64,000 nt of DNA from Blautia sp. Marseille-P3201T (GCF_900120295.1 NZ_LT635469.1:124001-188000); one strand, 5' to 3'. Shown: positions 36,165 to 45,595, counted from the first letter of the stretch. A program made the numbers and translations. Notes: generated by a model not told the origin, from the sequence alone.

Positions 36165-37484
36165 ATGCATAATCATAAAAACGGAAGCTTTACAAATTCC
36201 GTGGGTTTTGTGCTGGCTTGCGTAGGTTCAGCAGTAGGATTGGGAAATATATGGATGTTCCCTTATCGATTGGGAGAATATGGGGGAGCGGCATTTTTAA
36301 TTCCGTATATATTCTTTATCTGCCTGTTTGGGTTTGTAGGACTTTCTGCAGAGTTTGCAATTGGCAGAAAGGCAGGTACAGGAACTTTGGGTTCTTATGA
36401 ACTTTGCTGGGCAGAAAAAAAGAAAGAAAAAGTAGGAAAAATTTTGGGATGGATACCGCTTTTAGGTTCTCTTGGAATTGCCATTGGATATTCTGTTATT
36501 ATCGGATGGGTTTTAAGATTTTTATGCGGTTCTGTTACAAATACAGTTTTAGAACAAGACTCAGCAAAATACTTTGCTGACGTGACTGCGTTTATGGGAA
36601 ATGTTCCATGGCATGTGATTGTAATCGGAATTACCGTGGTGGTACTTCTTATTGGTGCAGCTACACAGATTGAAAAAGCAAATAAAATATTGATGCCGTT
36701 ATTTTTCGTATTGTTTGCAATACTGGCAGTGAGAGTGTTTTTCCTTCCGGGTGCAAAAGAAGGATATAAATTTTTATTTGTACCTAAGTGGGAGGCATTA
36801 GCAAACATTGATACATGGGTAATGGCTATGGGGCAGGCATTTTTCTCTCTATCTATTACCGGTTCAGGGATGATCGTTTATGGCTCTTATTTGAGCAAGA
36901 AGGAAGATATTCCGAAAGCTTCCATGCAGACAGCATTTTTTGATACGATTGCAGCGATGCTTTCCGCATTGGCAATTATGCCGGCAGTATTTGCCTTTGG
37001 AATTGAACCATCTGCAGGTCCGTCTTTGATGTTTATTACTATTCCGAATATTTTTAAACAAATGCCAATGGGAAGACTGTTTGCGATAATCTTTTTCCTG
37101 TCTGTATGTTTTGCGGGAATTACTTCTTTGATTAATATGTTTGAAGCAGTTATTGAAAGCTGGCAGCATAAGTTCAAATTGAAAAGAAATCATTCAGTAT
37201 TACTTTGTGGCGCTTTAACACTTTTTGTTGGACTTTTCATGGAAGAAGAAGCAAGAGTGGGAACATGGATGGATTTTATTACCATTATCGTAGTTCCGTT
37301 TGGAGCAGTTTTAGGAGCAATTTCTATTTACTATATTTTAGGGTTTGATAAAATTAAAGAAGAATTGGAAGAAGGACGTAAGAAGGGGCTTTCCAAAATA
37401 TTCAAACCTACTGCAAAATATATATATGTGCCTTTGACAATTATTGTATTTATTTTAGGGCTTATTTATAAAGGAATTGGATGA
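36165..37484 (+). CDS. Sodium-dependent transporter, SNF/NSS family
   Basis: 439 residues, about 11-12 membrane segments. The N-terminal GFVLACVGSAVGLGNIWMFPYRLGEYGGAAFLIPY is the sodium- and substrate-site motif of neurotransmitter:sodium symporters. Prokaryotic members import amino acids such as tryptophan, tyrosine or leucine; the substrate here cannot be told. I use ATG 36165 after AAGGAGG. A terminator follows the stop. Confidence 0.93.
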   Translation: MHNHKNGSFTNSVGFVLACVGSAVGLGNIWMFPYRLGEYGGAAFLIPYIFFICLFGFVGLSAEFAIGRKAGTGTLGSYELCWAEKKKEKVGKILGWIPLLGSLGIAIGYSVIIGWVLRFLCGSVTNTVLEQDSAKYFADVTAFMGNVPWHVIVIGITVVVLLIGAATQIEKANKILMPLFFVLFAILAVRVFFLPGAKEGYKFLFVPKWEALANIDTWVMAMGQAFFSLSITGSGMIVYGSYLSKKEDIPKASMQTAFFDTIAAMLSALAIMPAVFAFGIEPSAGPSLMFITIPNIFKQMPMGRLFAIIFFLSVCFAGITSLINMFEAVIESWQHKFKLKRNHSVLLCGALTLFVGLFMEEEARVGTWMDFITIIVVPFGAVLGAISIYYILGFDKIKEELEEGRKKGLSKIFKPTAKYIYVPLTIIVFILGLIYKGIG

Positions 37485-37491
37485 TTTAGAG

Positions 37492-37528
37492 GAAGATGTT
37501 GTTTTCAGACAGCATCTTCTTTTTCTTT
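37492..37528 (+). terminator. Terminator after the SNF transporter
   Basis: GAAGATG (37492-37498) pairs with CATCTTC (37513-37519), extended by TTG/CAG-type pairs, followed by a T-rich run. Confidence 0.8.
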
Positions 37529-37542
37529 ATAGTTTAAACAAG

Positions 37543-37572
37543 TTGACATAAACTTAAAAATCATATTATAAT
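37543..37572 (+). promoter_or_regulatory. Promoter of the CapA-family gene
   Basis: TTGACA (37543-37548), 18 bases, TATAAT (37567-37572). Confidence 0.75.
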
Positions 37573-37649
37573 TATGAAATAATTGGTTCATAAAATTTAT
37601 ACAGAAATTTGTATGTTAAGATAAAGAAATGATAAGGAAGGAGATTATC

Positions 37650-39047
37650 ATGAGCGAACATCGCAGAAGACGAAGAGATGAAGAAGAAGCAAGAAGACGT
37701 GAAATAGAAAGACGCAGAAGAATTATCAGAGAAAGAAAAAGACGTCAGAGGATTATGCGCCAGAGGATGATTTTAGCCGGTATAGGTGCTGTAGTTTTAA
37801 TTGTGGGAGGTGTTGCAATTGGAACATCTGTACATAAAAAAAATGAAGCAAAACAAGCGAAAAAGATAGAAGAACAGAAGAAACAAGAGGCAGCAAAAAA
37901 AGAAGAAAATGTACTTCGTATGGTAGCTGTGGGCGACAATCTTATTCATGATGCTGTGATTAACTCCGGTAAGGAGCAGGATTGGAATTTTGACTTTTTA
38001 TATGAAAATATTAAAGAGGATATAAAAAAGGCGGATTTAGCATCAGTTAATCAGGAAACACCTTTTATTAAAAATCATGATCAGGCTGCAGGCTATCCTG
38101 ACTTTGCTACTCCGACAGAAGTAGGAGATGCATTGGTAAATGCAGGATTTGATATTGTGACACAGGCAACGGAACATGCTTTTGACAGAGAAAGTGATGG
38201 AATTACAGAGTCTGTGGAATTTTGGGATAAAAGTTATCCTAAGATTACGAATTTAGGAATACATGAGAAAGATAATGAAAGTCGCTATCAGATAATTGAG
38301 AAAAAGAATTTTAAAGTTGCAGTGATGAACTATAGTTCTATGATAAGCGAAAATCACTCTATTCCATCCACAGAAAGTTATATGGTAGATACATATTCAG
38401 AAAAAAAAGTGAAAGAAGATTTAGCAAAAGCAAAAGAAGAGGCAGATGTGAGCATTGTATATCTTCATAGTGGAAAAAGTGATGCAGAAGATTTGGATGA
38501 GAAACTTCAGGAAAAAATTAATTTTCTGGCAGAGCAAGGAGCAGATGTTGTAATTTGTTCCCATCCTCATATTTTAAAGAAATACGGAAAGCTGACAAGA
38601 CCTGATGGAAAGGAAATGCTGGTATATTATTCTCTTGGAAATTTTGTAAGTCATCAGTCGTCTTTAGAAAATCTCTTGGGAGGTATGGCAGAATTTACGC
38701 TGAAAAAAGATGCTAAATCAGGGGAAGTAACTATTGAAGAATACAGCTTAGTTCCTCTGGTAATGCACTATAATGAAGATTTCACTAATGCAGGTGTTTA
38801 TAAGTTATCTGATTATACAGAAGAATTAGCAAAGGAACATAAAATTCATACAGAAGATGAAGAAGCAGAGTTTACCTTATCAGCTTTAAAAGAAGCAGCT
38901 GACAAGGTAGCAACTCCGGTAACGGGAAGTTCACAGAAGACTTTAGGCGAAGAAGTTGATGAAAAATCTACGCAGGATAGTGATACTTCAAAAGATGAGA
39001 ATAAGGACAGCAGCAGTAGTTCAAAAAAGACAAAAACGGAAGAATAG
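37650..39047 (+). CDS. CapA family protein (poly-gamma-glutamate synthesis type)
   Basis: 465 residues. The first 36 are almost all Arg and Glu (MSEHRRRRRDEEEARRRE...). One membrane helix follows (about 38-60), then a Lys/Glu coiled segment, then the CapA metallophosphatase-like domain facing outside: MVAVGDNLIHDAV, SVNQETPF, VTQATEHAFDR, VSIVYLHSGK and VICSHPHILKKYG. The C-terminus is a Ser/Asp/Lys-rich tail. CapA members act at the cell surface, but a capsule role is not shown by context. The ATG is preceded by GGAAGGAG. Confidence 0.88.
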   Translation: MSEHRRRRRDEEEARRREIERRRRIIRERKRRQRIMRQRMILAGIGAVVLIVGGVAIGTSVHKKNEAKQAKKIEEQKKQEAAKKEENVLRMVAVGDNLIHDAVINSGKEQDWNFDFLYENIKEDIKKADLASVNQETPFIKNHDQAAGYPDFATPTEVGDALVNAGFDIVTQATEHAFDRESDGITESVEFWDKSYPKITNLGIHEKDNESRYQIIEKKNFKVAVMNYSSMISENHSIPSTESYMVDTYSEKKVKEDLAKAKEEADVSIVYLHSGKSDAEDLDEKLQEKINFLAEQGADVVICSHPHILKKYGKLTRPDGKEMLVYYSLGNFVSHQSSLENLLGGMAEFTLKKDAKSGEVTIEEYSLVPLVMHYNEDFTNAGVYKLSDYTEELAKEHKIHTEDEEAEFTLSALKEAADKVATPVTGSSQKTLGEEVDEKSTQDSDTSKDENKDSSSSSKKTKTEE

Positions 39048-39058
39048 TATTGGAAGAG

Positions 39059-39099
39059 AGCAGGAGATGTTTAATGCAACAGCTCCTGCTTTCTTTTTT
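39059..39099 (+). terminator. Terminator after the CapA-family gene
   Basis: AGCAGGAG (39059-39066) pairs with CTCCTGCT (39083-39090), followed by TTCTTTTTT. It overlaps the 3' end of the small minus-strand gene. Confidence 0.85.
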
Positions 39100-39289
39100 C
39101 CTTTGTTTTCTCTACATAGCAGTCGGGAGAGTAGGGAAGAATTTCTTTGTAGGAGTCAATTTCAGAAGCAGATTTTGGCATGGCAGGAATAAGACCTGTG
39201 GCCTCGGTTGTGGCACATCCGTCTAAATCATGGATGGATGTAGCTTCTACATTAAATTTATCAGAATAGGAATTTTTATTATTATTCAT
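39071..39289 (-). CDS. Small protein (72 aa), unrecognised
   Basis: ATG 39289 has AGGAGG seven bases upstream. The 72 residues start MNNNKNSYSDKFNVEATSI and include CATTEATGLIPAMPKSASEI and a C-terminal Lys-rich end. There is no signal peptide or membrane span. The Pro-spaced motif (GLIPAMP..ASEIDSYKEILPYSP) looks constrained rather than random. I cannot name a family with confidence. Divergent from the MATE gene; its 3' end overlaps the CapA terminator. Confidence 0.65.
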   Translation of the reverse strand: MNNNKNSYSDKFNVEATSIHDLDGCATTEATGLIPAMPKSASEIDSYKEILPYSPDCYVEKTKEKRKQELLH

Positions 39290-39350
39290 GGTATGCCTCC
39301 TGTTTTTTCTTTTAGTATTTCCGAAAACCAATAAGGTATGTATGAAAAGA

Positions 39351-39379
39351 TTGACAAAAAACATGGAAATCGTTATGCT
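39351..39379 (+). promoter_or_regulatory. Promoter of the MATE-ybaK pair
   Basis: TTGACA (39351-39356), 17 bases, TATGCT (39374-39379). Confidence 0.7.
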
Positions 39380-39410
39380 GTATGAGGTTATAAAAGGAGG
39401 GAAAACAAAA

Positions 39411-40754
39411 ATGGATAAAAATACAAACGCAATGGGTACAAAAAAGGTTATGCCACTTTTGATTTCCATGTCTGTACCGCCTATGATTTCTATGCTAATC
39501 CAGGCATTATATAACATTGTGGACAGTATGTATGTGGCCAGAGTAAGTGAGGATGCACTGACGGCAGTTTCTTTGGCATATCCTTTACAAAATATGATTT
39601 TGGCAGTGTCCTGTGGATTTGGTATTGGTCTAAGTGCCTGTGCAGCCAGAGCTTTAGGGGCAAAGGATGACAAGGAGGTTACAGCAACAGCTAATCACGG
39701 ATTGATTTTTTGTGCCGTACATTGGCTTTTATTTGTGGCAGCAGGAGCTTTTTTGACAAAACCTTTTCTCAGCGCATTTACGGACAGTCCTGAAATATTG
39801 GATATGAGCTGTCAGTATACACAGATTGTTTTATTTTTTAGTATTGGGAGTATGTATCATTTATATTCAGAAAAGCTGTTTCAGGCAACGGGAAATATGA
39901 TCATGCCTATGTTTTTTCAGGGAATAGGAGCAATTTTTAATATTATTTTGGACCCTGTATTAATTTTTGGGTGGTTTGGTTTACCTGCTATGGGAGTACA
40001 GGGAGCGGCGATTGCAACTGTTGCTGCCCAGATTTTTGCAGCGGCATTATCTATGGCATTTTTCTTGAAAAAATGTCAGTCTATTAAAATTAATCTAAAA
40101 GGTTTTCGACTGGACGGCGAAATTTTAAAGAAGATATATATGGTGGGAATTCCTTCTGCCATTATGATGGCTATGCCATCTATTTTGGTAGCAGCATTAA
40201 ATTCTGTTTTAGCTGCTTTTTCCGCAACAGCCATTGCTGTATTTGGACTTTATATTAAAATTCAGTCTTTCGTGTATATGCCTGCAAATGGTGTTGTGCA
40301 GGGAATGCGTCCGATTATGGGATATAATTATGGTGCAGGAAATAAAAAGCGTATGAAGGAAACTTTAAAAGCAAGTATGGAGGCAACAGGCGTGATTATG
40401 CTGCTTGGTATGTTGTTATTCTTACTGTTTCCGGAATTTATTATGAAATTATTTGATGCAAATGCGGAAATGCTGCGGATTGGTGTTCCTATGCTTCGTA
40501 TTATTGCTGTGGGATTTTTGATTTCTACAGTAGGATGTGTACTTTCCGGTGCATTTGAAGCCCTGGGAAAGGGAATTCACTCCTTGATAATTTCCATGCT
40601 GCGACAGCTTGTGATTATTATTCCATTAGCTGCATTATTATCCAGAAGTATGGGGCTGTTAGGTGTGTGGATTACATTCCCGATTGCAGAACTTTTGGCT
40701 GCTTTGATAGGATGTGTGCTTTACGGCCATTTTATGAAACATTTAAAATTATAG
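39411..40754 (+). CDS. MATE family efflux transporter
   Basis: 447 residues with about twelve membrane segments. Typical MATE stretches: SVPPMISMLIQALYNIVDSMYVARV near the start, AVSLAYPLQNMILAVSCGFGIGLSACAARALGA, and the half-repeat GVVQGMRPIMGYNYGAGNKKRMKETL. It exports drugs or metabolites using sodium or proton gradients. ATG 39411 follows AAAAGGAGG. It is nine bases from ybaK. Confidence 0.95.
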   Translation: MDKNTNAMGTKKVMPLLISMSVPPMISMLIQALYNIVDSMYVARVSEDALTAVSLAYPLQNMILAVSCGFGIGLSACAARALGAKDDKEVTATANHGLIFCAVHWLLFVAAGAFLTKPFLSAFTDSPEILDMSCQYTQIVLFFSIGSMYHLYSEKLFQATGNMIMPMFFQGIGAIFNIILDPVLIFGWFGLPAMGVQGAAIATVAAQIFAAALSMAFFLKKCQSIKINLKGFRLDGEILKKIYMVGIPSAIMMAMPSILVAALNSVLAAFSATAIAVFGLYIKIQSFVYMPANGVVQGMRPIMGYNYGAGNKKRMKETLKASMEATGVIMLLGMLLFLLFPEFIMKLFDANAEMLRIGVPMLRIIAVGFLISTVGCVLSGAFEALGKGIHSLIISMLRQLVIIIPLAALLSRSMGLLGVWITFPIAELLAALIGCVLYGHFMKHLKL

Positions 40755-40763
40755 GAGAGAGCA

Positions 40764-41264
40764 ATGGGAAAACATAAAGAAAAAGAAATTAAAACAAATG
40801 CAATGAGAATTTTAGATAAAAATAAAGTTCCGTATGAAGTGCTACAATATGAATGCGATGAATTTATAGATGGGCTTCATACTGCAGAAAAGACAGGAGC
40901 GCCTGTAGAACAGTCTTTTAAAACCTTAATTGTACAGGGGAAAAGTAAAGAGTATTATGTAGTAGTTATTCCCATTGCACTGGAAATTGATTTAAAGAAA
41001 GCAGCGAAAGCGGTAGGTGAAAAATCAGTAGAGCTTATTCATGTGAAGGATATAACTAAAGTAAGTGGTTATGTGCGGGGCGGATGCAGCCCATTGGGAA
41101 TGAAAAAACAGTATCCTACGATTATTCATGAAAGTGCGCTTGAGTATGAGCAAATTTATGTAAGTGGCGGCAGGATTGGAACGACTTTAAAGGTAAATCC
41201 GAAAGAATTAGCTGAAGTTGTATCGGGAAAATTTGTGGAAATAGCAACGAGGCTGTTGCATTAA
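40764..41264 (+). CDS. ybaK: Cys-tRNA(Pro) deacylase, YbaK/EbsC type
   Basis: 166 residues, YbaK fold. TNAMRILDKNKVPYEVLQYE at the start, the catalytic-site Lys in SFKTLIVQGKSKEYYVVVIP, and YVRGGCSPLGMKKQYPTII are family hallmarks. It hydrolyses Cys mischarged on tRNA-Pro. Its last codons (RLLH and the stop) form the left arm of a terminator hairpin. Confidence 0.93.
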   Translation: MGKHKEKEIKTNAMRILDKNKVPYEVLQYECDEFIDGLHTAEKTGAPVEQSFKTLIVQGKSKEYYVVVIPIALEIDLKKAAKAVGEKSVELIHVKDITKVSGYVRGGCSPLGMKKQYPTIIHESALEYEQIYVSGGRIGTTLKVNPKELAEVVSGKFVEIATRLLH

Positions 41265-41313
41265 GTGCATAAATATTCCGAATTTCTGCTTAATGCGACA
41301 GCCTTATGTTTTT
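41249..41313 (+). terminator. Shared-stem hairpin, copy overlapping the ybaK stop
   Basis: GAGGCTGTTGCATTAAG (41249-41265) contains the last codons of ybaK and pairs with CTTAATGCGACAGCCTT (41289-41305), then a T-rich run. Same stem family as 34746, 58119 and 61200. Confidence 0.8.
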
Positions 41314-41322
41314 CATAGAAGA

Positions 41323-41937
41323 CTATAAATGAAAGGAATTTTTTACAATATCTGCAAGAAGTTGTTGTCCTTGAAGTGTGAGGTGGATACCATCAGTGGT
41401 GATATTTTCATAACCTTGTTCTTGAATTTTTTCATTCAGAGGTGATTGCAAAGGTATGAAGTAGGCGCCATAATTTCGAGCAAGTTTTTGAATGTTCTTA
41501 GACATTTTTTTCTGCCATGGTATCCAGTCTTCGTACTTTCCCTGTTCGGGAAAGATGAATGGTTCCAGAATAATTACCTTTGCCTGCGTTTCTCTGGATA
41601 AATCAAAAAGCATTTCATGATAGGCGCGAATACTGTCTTCTAACATATAAAGCTTATCCTGCTCGGATGCAGAGGAATTAGCAATCAGACCAATATCGTT
41701 GATACCTACCAGGATACTGATATAATCTGGATTTAAAGAAATACACTCGCTGTGAAGAGTTTCGGCAACATTTTGAACCACATAGCCTTCTACCCCGCGA
41801 TTGATAATTTCCCAATTTTGTTGTTGGGCTTCTAAGCGTTCTGAAAATATATTTACATAACCAAATCCCAGCTTATTGGGAGAAGTTCTCCTGCCGGCAT
41901 CGGTAATACTATCACCTAAAAATATAATAAGTCCCAT
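41323..41937 (-). CDS. SGNH/GDSL-type esterase
   Basis: 204 residues, no signal peptide. The four family blocks are visible: nucleophile Ser in IIFLGDSITDAGRR, the Gly in NRGVEGYV, Asn in ILVGINDIGL, and the Asp-His pair in TTDGIHLTLQGQQLLAD. It probably deacylates a carbohydrate or lipid ester; the substrate is unknown. Single gene. Confidence 0.92.
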   Translation of the reverse strand: MGLIIFLGDSITDAGRRTSPNKLGFGYVNIFSERLEAQQQNWEIINRGVEGYVVQNVAETLHSECISLNPDYISILVGINDIGLIANSSASEQDKLYMLEDSIRAYHEMLFDLSRETQAKVIILEPFIFPEQGKYEDWIPWQKKMSKNIQKLARNYGAYFIPLQSPLNEKIQEQGYENITTDGIHLTLQGQQLLADIVKNSFHL

Positions 41938-42050
41938 AGTTTATACTCCTTATTATTGTTTCTATTCAATATTTTAACTGAAAATCACGGAGATTGCAAA
42001 TGATAATTTTGTACAGTCTATCCAAATCGAAAAATCAGCAATAAATTCTC

Positions 42051-42079
42051 TTTACAAATTTCTTAGAGAAGGCTATAAT
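42051..42079 (+). promoter_or_regulatory. Promoter of the Tad pilus cluster
   Basis: TTTACA (42051-42056), 17 bases, TATAAT (42074-42079), 80 bases upstream of the first gene. No other promoter is evident in the tightly packed cluster. Confidence 0.75.
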
Positions 42080-42158
42080 CAAATACAACTTCAAAACATT
42101 CTTACAGTCATTCGACTGATAATTTTCCAAATTTTAAAATTATAAAAGAGGTGATTTT

Positions 42159-42668
42159 TTGTCGGTACAATCGTTGTGTGTATTGGTTTTTTCGTGTATC
42201 GCCATGTGTATGGACTTTCTGATGGAAAGGGTAGTGAATGGTTTCATCGGGGCGGTTTTTCTGGCGGGTTTTTACTGGCAGATAACGGAAAATGGTGCAG
42301 CTGGAATTTTGTATGCAAGTCTGGGATTTTTACTGCCATGTATACTTTTGCTGCCGCTGTTTTATTTTCGGATGCTGGGAGCCGGGGATATAAAGTTAAT
42401 CTCTGGTTTGGGAACCTTTTTGGGTGCGGGTTCTGTTTTTAAATTAATTCTTTGTTCTCTTTTTCTGGGAGGATTATTATCTTTAGCATTTCTAATTTCC
42501 TGTGGGAATTTTAAAGAGCGATTTTCTTATTTTTTCAATTATGTTTATGAATATAGCAGCAGTAGGAACTTACGTGCGTATATGAAAAGAGGCAGCCAGC
42601 CTGAAAATTTTCATTTTACAGTACCGGTGTTTTTAAGTGTCATGCTTTATGTAGGAGGATTTTATTGA
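42159..42668 (+). CDS. Prepilin peptidase (A24, TadV/CpaA type)
   Basis: 169 residues, about five to six membrane helices, starting at TTG after AAGAGGTGA. The two catalytic aspartates of A24 peptidases are in CMDFLMERVVNG near the start and in MLGAGDIKLISGLG. It would cleave the leader of the Flp-type pilin and pseudopilins encoded downstream. First gene of the cluster; it overlaps the next gene by four bases. Confidence 0.85.
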   Translation: MSVQSLCVLVFSCIAMCMDFLMERVVNGFIGAVFLAGFYWQITENGAAGILYASLGFLLPCILLLPLFYFRMLGAGDIKLISGLGTFLGAGSVFKLILCSLFLGGLLSLAFLISCGNFKERFSYFFNYVYEYSSSRNLRAYMKRGSQPENFHFTVPVFLSVMLYVGGFY

Positions 42669-43663
42669 AGAAAAATATTATTGCAGTGTGTGACTCAGAT
42701 ACCGATTATGCCTGTAATTTTACAGAGTATCTGAACAATAAGAAAAAGCTGCCCTTTCGGGCAGAAGCTTTTACAGATGTAGAAAAATTTTATGAGTCTG
42801 TTGGTAATCAGCCGCCGCCAATTTTATTGATTGCTGAAAAAGATATGGACGATAGAATACAACAGATGGAGAAGGAAAATATAGTAGTTCTTGCTGATGA
42901 AAAGGAGGAACAAAGTTCACCTTATAAATGTATTTATAAATATCAATCAGCAGAAAGTGTGATTAAAGAGGTGATGGAATACTATACAGCAAAATCTTTG
43001 ATGCCGTTCTATTCCGATGAAGGGAAAGGTGTGGAGATAGTAGGCGTTTATTCCCCTTCCGAAATATGCGCGAATTGTTTGTTTGCGATGACGGCAGCTC
43101 AGATTATGGGAGAGGAAAAAAGAGTGTTATATATCAGTATGGAAACTTTTGCGGAGTTGGAAGGCTTTTTGTCACAAAAATGTGATAGAAATCTTACAGA
43201 CTTCTTTTTTGACCTAAAATGTGGAAAAGAAAATTTGTGGCAGGAAATAGAAGAAATGATACAGCAGTTAGGAGATGTGGAGTATTTGCCGCCTGTAGAA
43301 TCACCGGAAGATATTAAATCTATCCCATTTAGCCACTGGAGTCGACTTTTTGAAATGATAGAGAAAAGCAGGCGCTATAACACATTGGTATTGAATATCA
43401 GCAGCGCAGTAGATCAATTATTTTCTGTCTTGAATTTGTGCAGCAGGATTTATATACCTGTTAAGCCGGGATTTATAGCAGATTGTAAACTTTCTCAGTT
43501 TCAGACATTGTTGAAGAGCTGGGGTGTGATAGAAGAAGATAGAATAAAGACTGTTTTTCTTTCAGAGAAGGTCAGAGAGACAGAAGGAATACATTCCATG
43601 CAGGAGCTGAAAATGGGACCCTGGGGAATTTTTGTGAGAAAGGTACTGGAAGGCCATGAATGA
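42665..43663 (+). CDS. TadZ/CpaE-like pilus localisation protein
   Basis: 332 residues, TTG start after AGGAGG. The first 110 form a receiver-like region (IAVCDSDTDYACNFTEYLNN), followed by a ParA/MinD-like domain. The Walker A position reads VYSPSEICANCLFAMTAA and lacks the GK(T/S) of active ATPases, so nucleotide hydrolysis is doubtful. In Tad systems TadZ places the assembly machine at its site. The assignment rests on domain order and on position before tadA. It overlaps tadA by eight bases. Confidence 0.7.
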   Translation: MKKNIIAVCDSDTDYACNFTEYLNNKKKLPFRAEAFTDVEKFYESVGNQPPPILLIAEKDMDDRIQQMEKENIVVLADEKEEQSSPYKCIYKYQSAESVIKEVMEYYTAKSLMPFYSDEGKGVEIVGVYSPSEICANCLFAMTAAQIMGEEKRVLYISMETFAELEGFLSQKCDRNLTDFFFDLKCGKENLWQEIEEMIQQLGDVEYLPPVESPEDIKSIPFSHWSRLFEMIEKSRRYNTLVLNISSAVDQLFSVLNLCSRIYIPVKPGFIADCKLSQFQTLLKSWGVIEEDRIKTVFLSEKVRETEGIHSMQELKMGPWGIFVRKVLEGHE

Positions 43664-44852
43664 TGAAAAGAGTGATGAGTTTCAGGAACTACGAAAGATA
43701 TTGACAGAGAGGTTGGAAAATACATGGAAAGAATTAGATGCAGAAGTTTGGGATATTATAGATGAAATTCTGCATCAATATGGAAAGGAAAAATATTTAC
43801 CCATTGCAAAGAGGGAAGCGCTTAGAAAATCTCTTTTTATGTCTGTGCGGCGTATGGATATTTTAGAAGAACTGCTTGAGGATAATGACATCACGGAAAT
43901 CATGGTTAATGGATGGAACCGGGTTTTTATAGAAAAAGAAGGGAAAATAGAGGCTTTTGAAAAGAGCTTTTCGTCCCCGGAAAAACTGGATGATGTCATT
44001 CAACAGATGGCATCCAGATGTAATCGTGTAATCAATACATTAAATCCAATTGTTGATGCAAGATTACAAGGGGGAGAAAGAATAAATGCAGTAATTGCCC
44101 CTGTTGCCCTTGATGGTCCTGTACTGACTATACGAAAATTTCCCCAGGAACCCATTACAATGGATGGATTGTTAGAACTTGGGAGTATTACGAAAGAAGC
44201 CGCAGAATTTTTAAAAAAACTTATGGCAGCAGGCTATACAATCTTAATCGGAGGCGGAACGGGTTCAGGGAAAACAACATTTCTGAATGCATTATCCGAG
44301 TATATTCCTAAGGATGAAAGAGTAATCACTATTGAGGACAATGCAGAACTACAAATTCAGGGAATAAAAAATTTGGTTCGTCTGGAATGCAGACCTGCCA
44401 ATATAGAGAAATCTCAGGAAATTACAATTGGGGATTTATTAAGAACCTGCCTTCGTATGAGGCCCAGTAGAATTATTGTAGGGGAGGTGAGAGGAAAAGA
44501 GGCAGCGGAGCTTTTACAGGTTGTGAACATAGGAAATGACGGGAGCTTGAGTACCATTCATGCTAATAGCTGTAAGGATATGGTAAGCAGGTTGGAAACG
44601 ATGGTGCTCATGGGAATAGATTTACCCATACAGGTTATCCGCCGTCAGATTGTTTCGGGCTTTGATATATTTGTACATTTGGGCAGAATGTTAGATAAAA
44701 GCAGAAAAGTGCTGGAAATTTGCGAAATCAAAGAAATTTCAGAGGAAGGTGAAGTCATATTAAATCCATTATTTATCAGAAACAAGGAATTAGAAAAAAG
44801 AGGAGAGCTTTGTCATGCCGAAAAACTTATAAAAGCCGGGATTGCCCCATGA
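43656..44852 (+). CDS. Tad secretion ATPase TadA/CpaF
   Basis: 398 residues, a type II/IV secretion ATPase. N-terminal helical region, then LLEDNDITEIMVNGWNRVFIEKEGKI, Walker A IGGGTGSGKTTFLNAL, Asp box ITIEDNAELQI, Walker B RIIVGEVRGKEAAELLQ and the His box STIHANSCKDMVSRLETM. It powers pilin extrusion from the cytoplasmic side with TadB and TadC. The stop overlaps tadB (ATGA). Confidence 0.96.
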   Translation: MNDEKSDEFQELRKILTERLENTWKELDAEVWDIIDEILHQYGKEKYLPIAKREALRKSLFMSVRRMDILEELLEDNDITEIMVNGWNRVFIEKEGKIEAFEKSFSSPEKLDDVIQQMASRCNRVINTLNPIVDARLQGGERINAVIAPVALDGPVLTIRKFPQEPITMDGLLELGSITKEAAEFLKKLMAAGYTILIGGGTGSGKTTFLNALSEYIPKDERVITIEDNAELQIQGIKNLVRLECRPANIEKSQEITIGDLLRTCLRMRPSRIIVGEVRGKEAAELLQVVNIGNDGSLSTIHANSCKDMVSRLETMVLMGIDLPIQVIRRQIVSGFDIFVHLGRMLDKSRKVLEICEIKEISEEGEVILNPLFIRNKELEKRGELCHAEKLIKAGIAP

Positions 44853-45595
44853 ATAAAATTGATTATGATGTTTATCGGCTTTCGGCAGGGCAATGGGGAA
44901 TATATCTTATCGAGGCAGTTTGTGCCTGCATAGGTATTAATTATCTGTTTTATAAAAGTTTAGCAGTGTTTTTCTTTATGCTGCCATTGCCTTTCTGGTA
45001 TGTTCATCAGAGGAAAAAGCAGCAAATCCGTTTAAGAAAAAAGCGGTTAAACTATCAGTTTAAAGATGCTTTAAATGCTATGCAGGTGGGAATATCAGCA
45101 GGATATTCCCTGGATAACACCATAAGAGAAGCAAGAAGAGATTTGGAAAGGCTGTATGGACAAAAAGCAGATATGGTCAGAGAATTTGCATACATAGAAA
45201 AGCAGTTAGGTCATAGCGTGCCTTTAGAAGAACTTTTATATGATTTGGGAATTCGGAGCAGGGTGGAAGAAATTTTGAATTTTACAGATGTTTTAATACA
45301 GGCGAAAAAGAGGGGTGGCAATATGCGGGTTATTTTAAACCGGTGTATTTCGTCCATTGAGGAGCGTATTCAGGTAAAAAAAGAAATTGACACTATTCTG
45401 GCATCCAGAAAAATGGAGCAGAAAATTATGAGTTTTATACCACTGGGAATTATTCTCTATATGCAGTTGACTTCGCCGGAATTTTTAGGTGTGTTATATG
45501 GAAATCCACTGGGAATTTGTGTTATGACAGTTTGCCTTTTTCTATATATTGCAGCGTTTCAATGGGGAGTGAGGTTGACGCAAATTGACATTTAA
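44849..45595 (+). CDS. Tad platform protein TadB
   Basis: 248 residues. The start ATG overlaps the tadA stop. A hydrophobic N-terminal region is followed by the T2SS-F domain (LNAMQVGISAGYSLDNTIREARRDLERLYG ... VLIQAKKRGGNMRVILNRCISSIEERIQVKKEIDTILASRKMEQKIM) and C-terminal membrane helices. It forms the inner-membrane platform with TadC. Confidence 0.9.
   Translation: MNKIDYDVYRLSAGQWGIYLIEAVCACIGINYLFYKSLAVFFFMLPLPFWYVHQRKKQQIRLRKKRLNYQFKDALNAMQVGISAGYSLDNTIREARRDLERLYGQKADMVREFAYIEKQLGHSVPLEELLYDLGIRSRVEEILNFTDVLIQAKKRGGNMRVILNRCISSIEERIQVKKEIDTILASRKMEQKIMSFIPLGIILYMQLTSPEFLGVLYGNPLGICVMTVCLFLYIAAFQWGVRLTQIDI

Noticed and set aside
39059-39099. AGCAGGAG...CTCCTGCT hairpin as part of the shared AGGCTG stem family.
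   Set aside because: Loop contains TTAATGCAACAG, but the stem sequence differs; it is an ordinary terminator.
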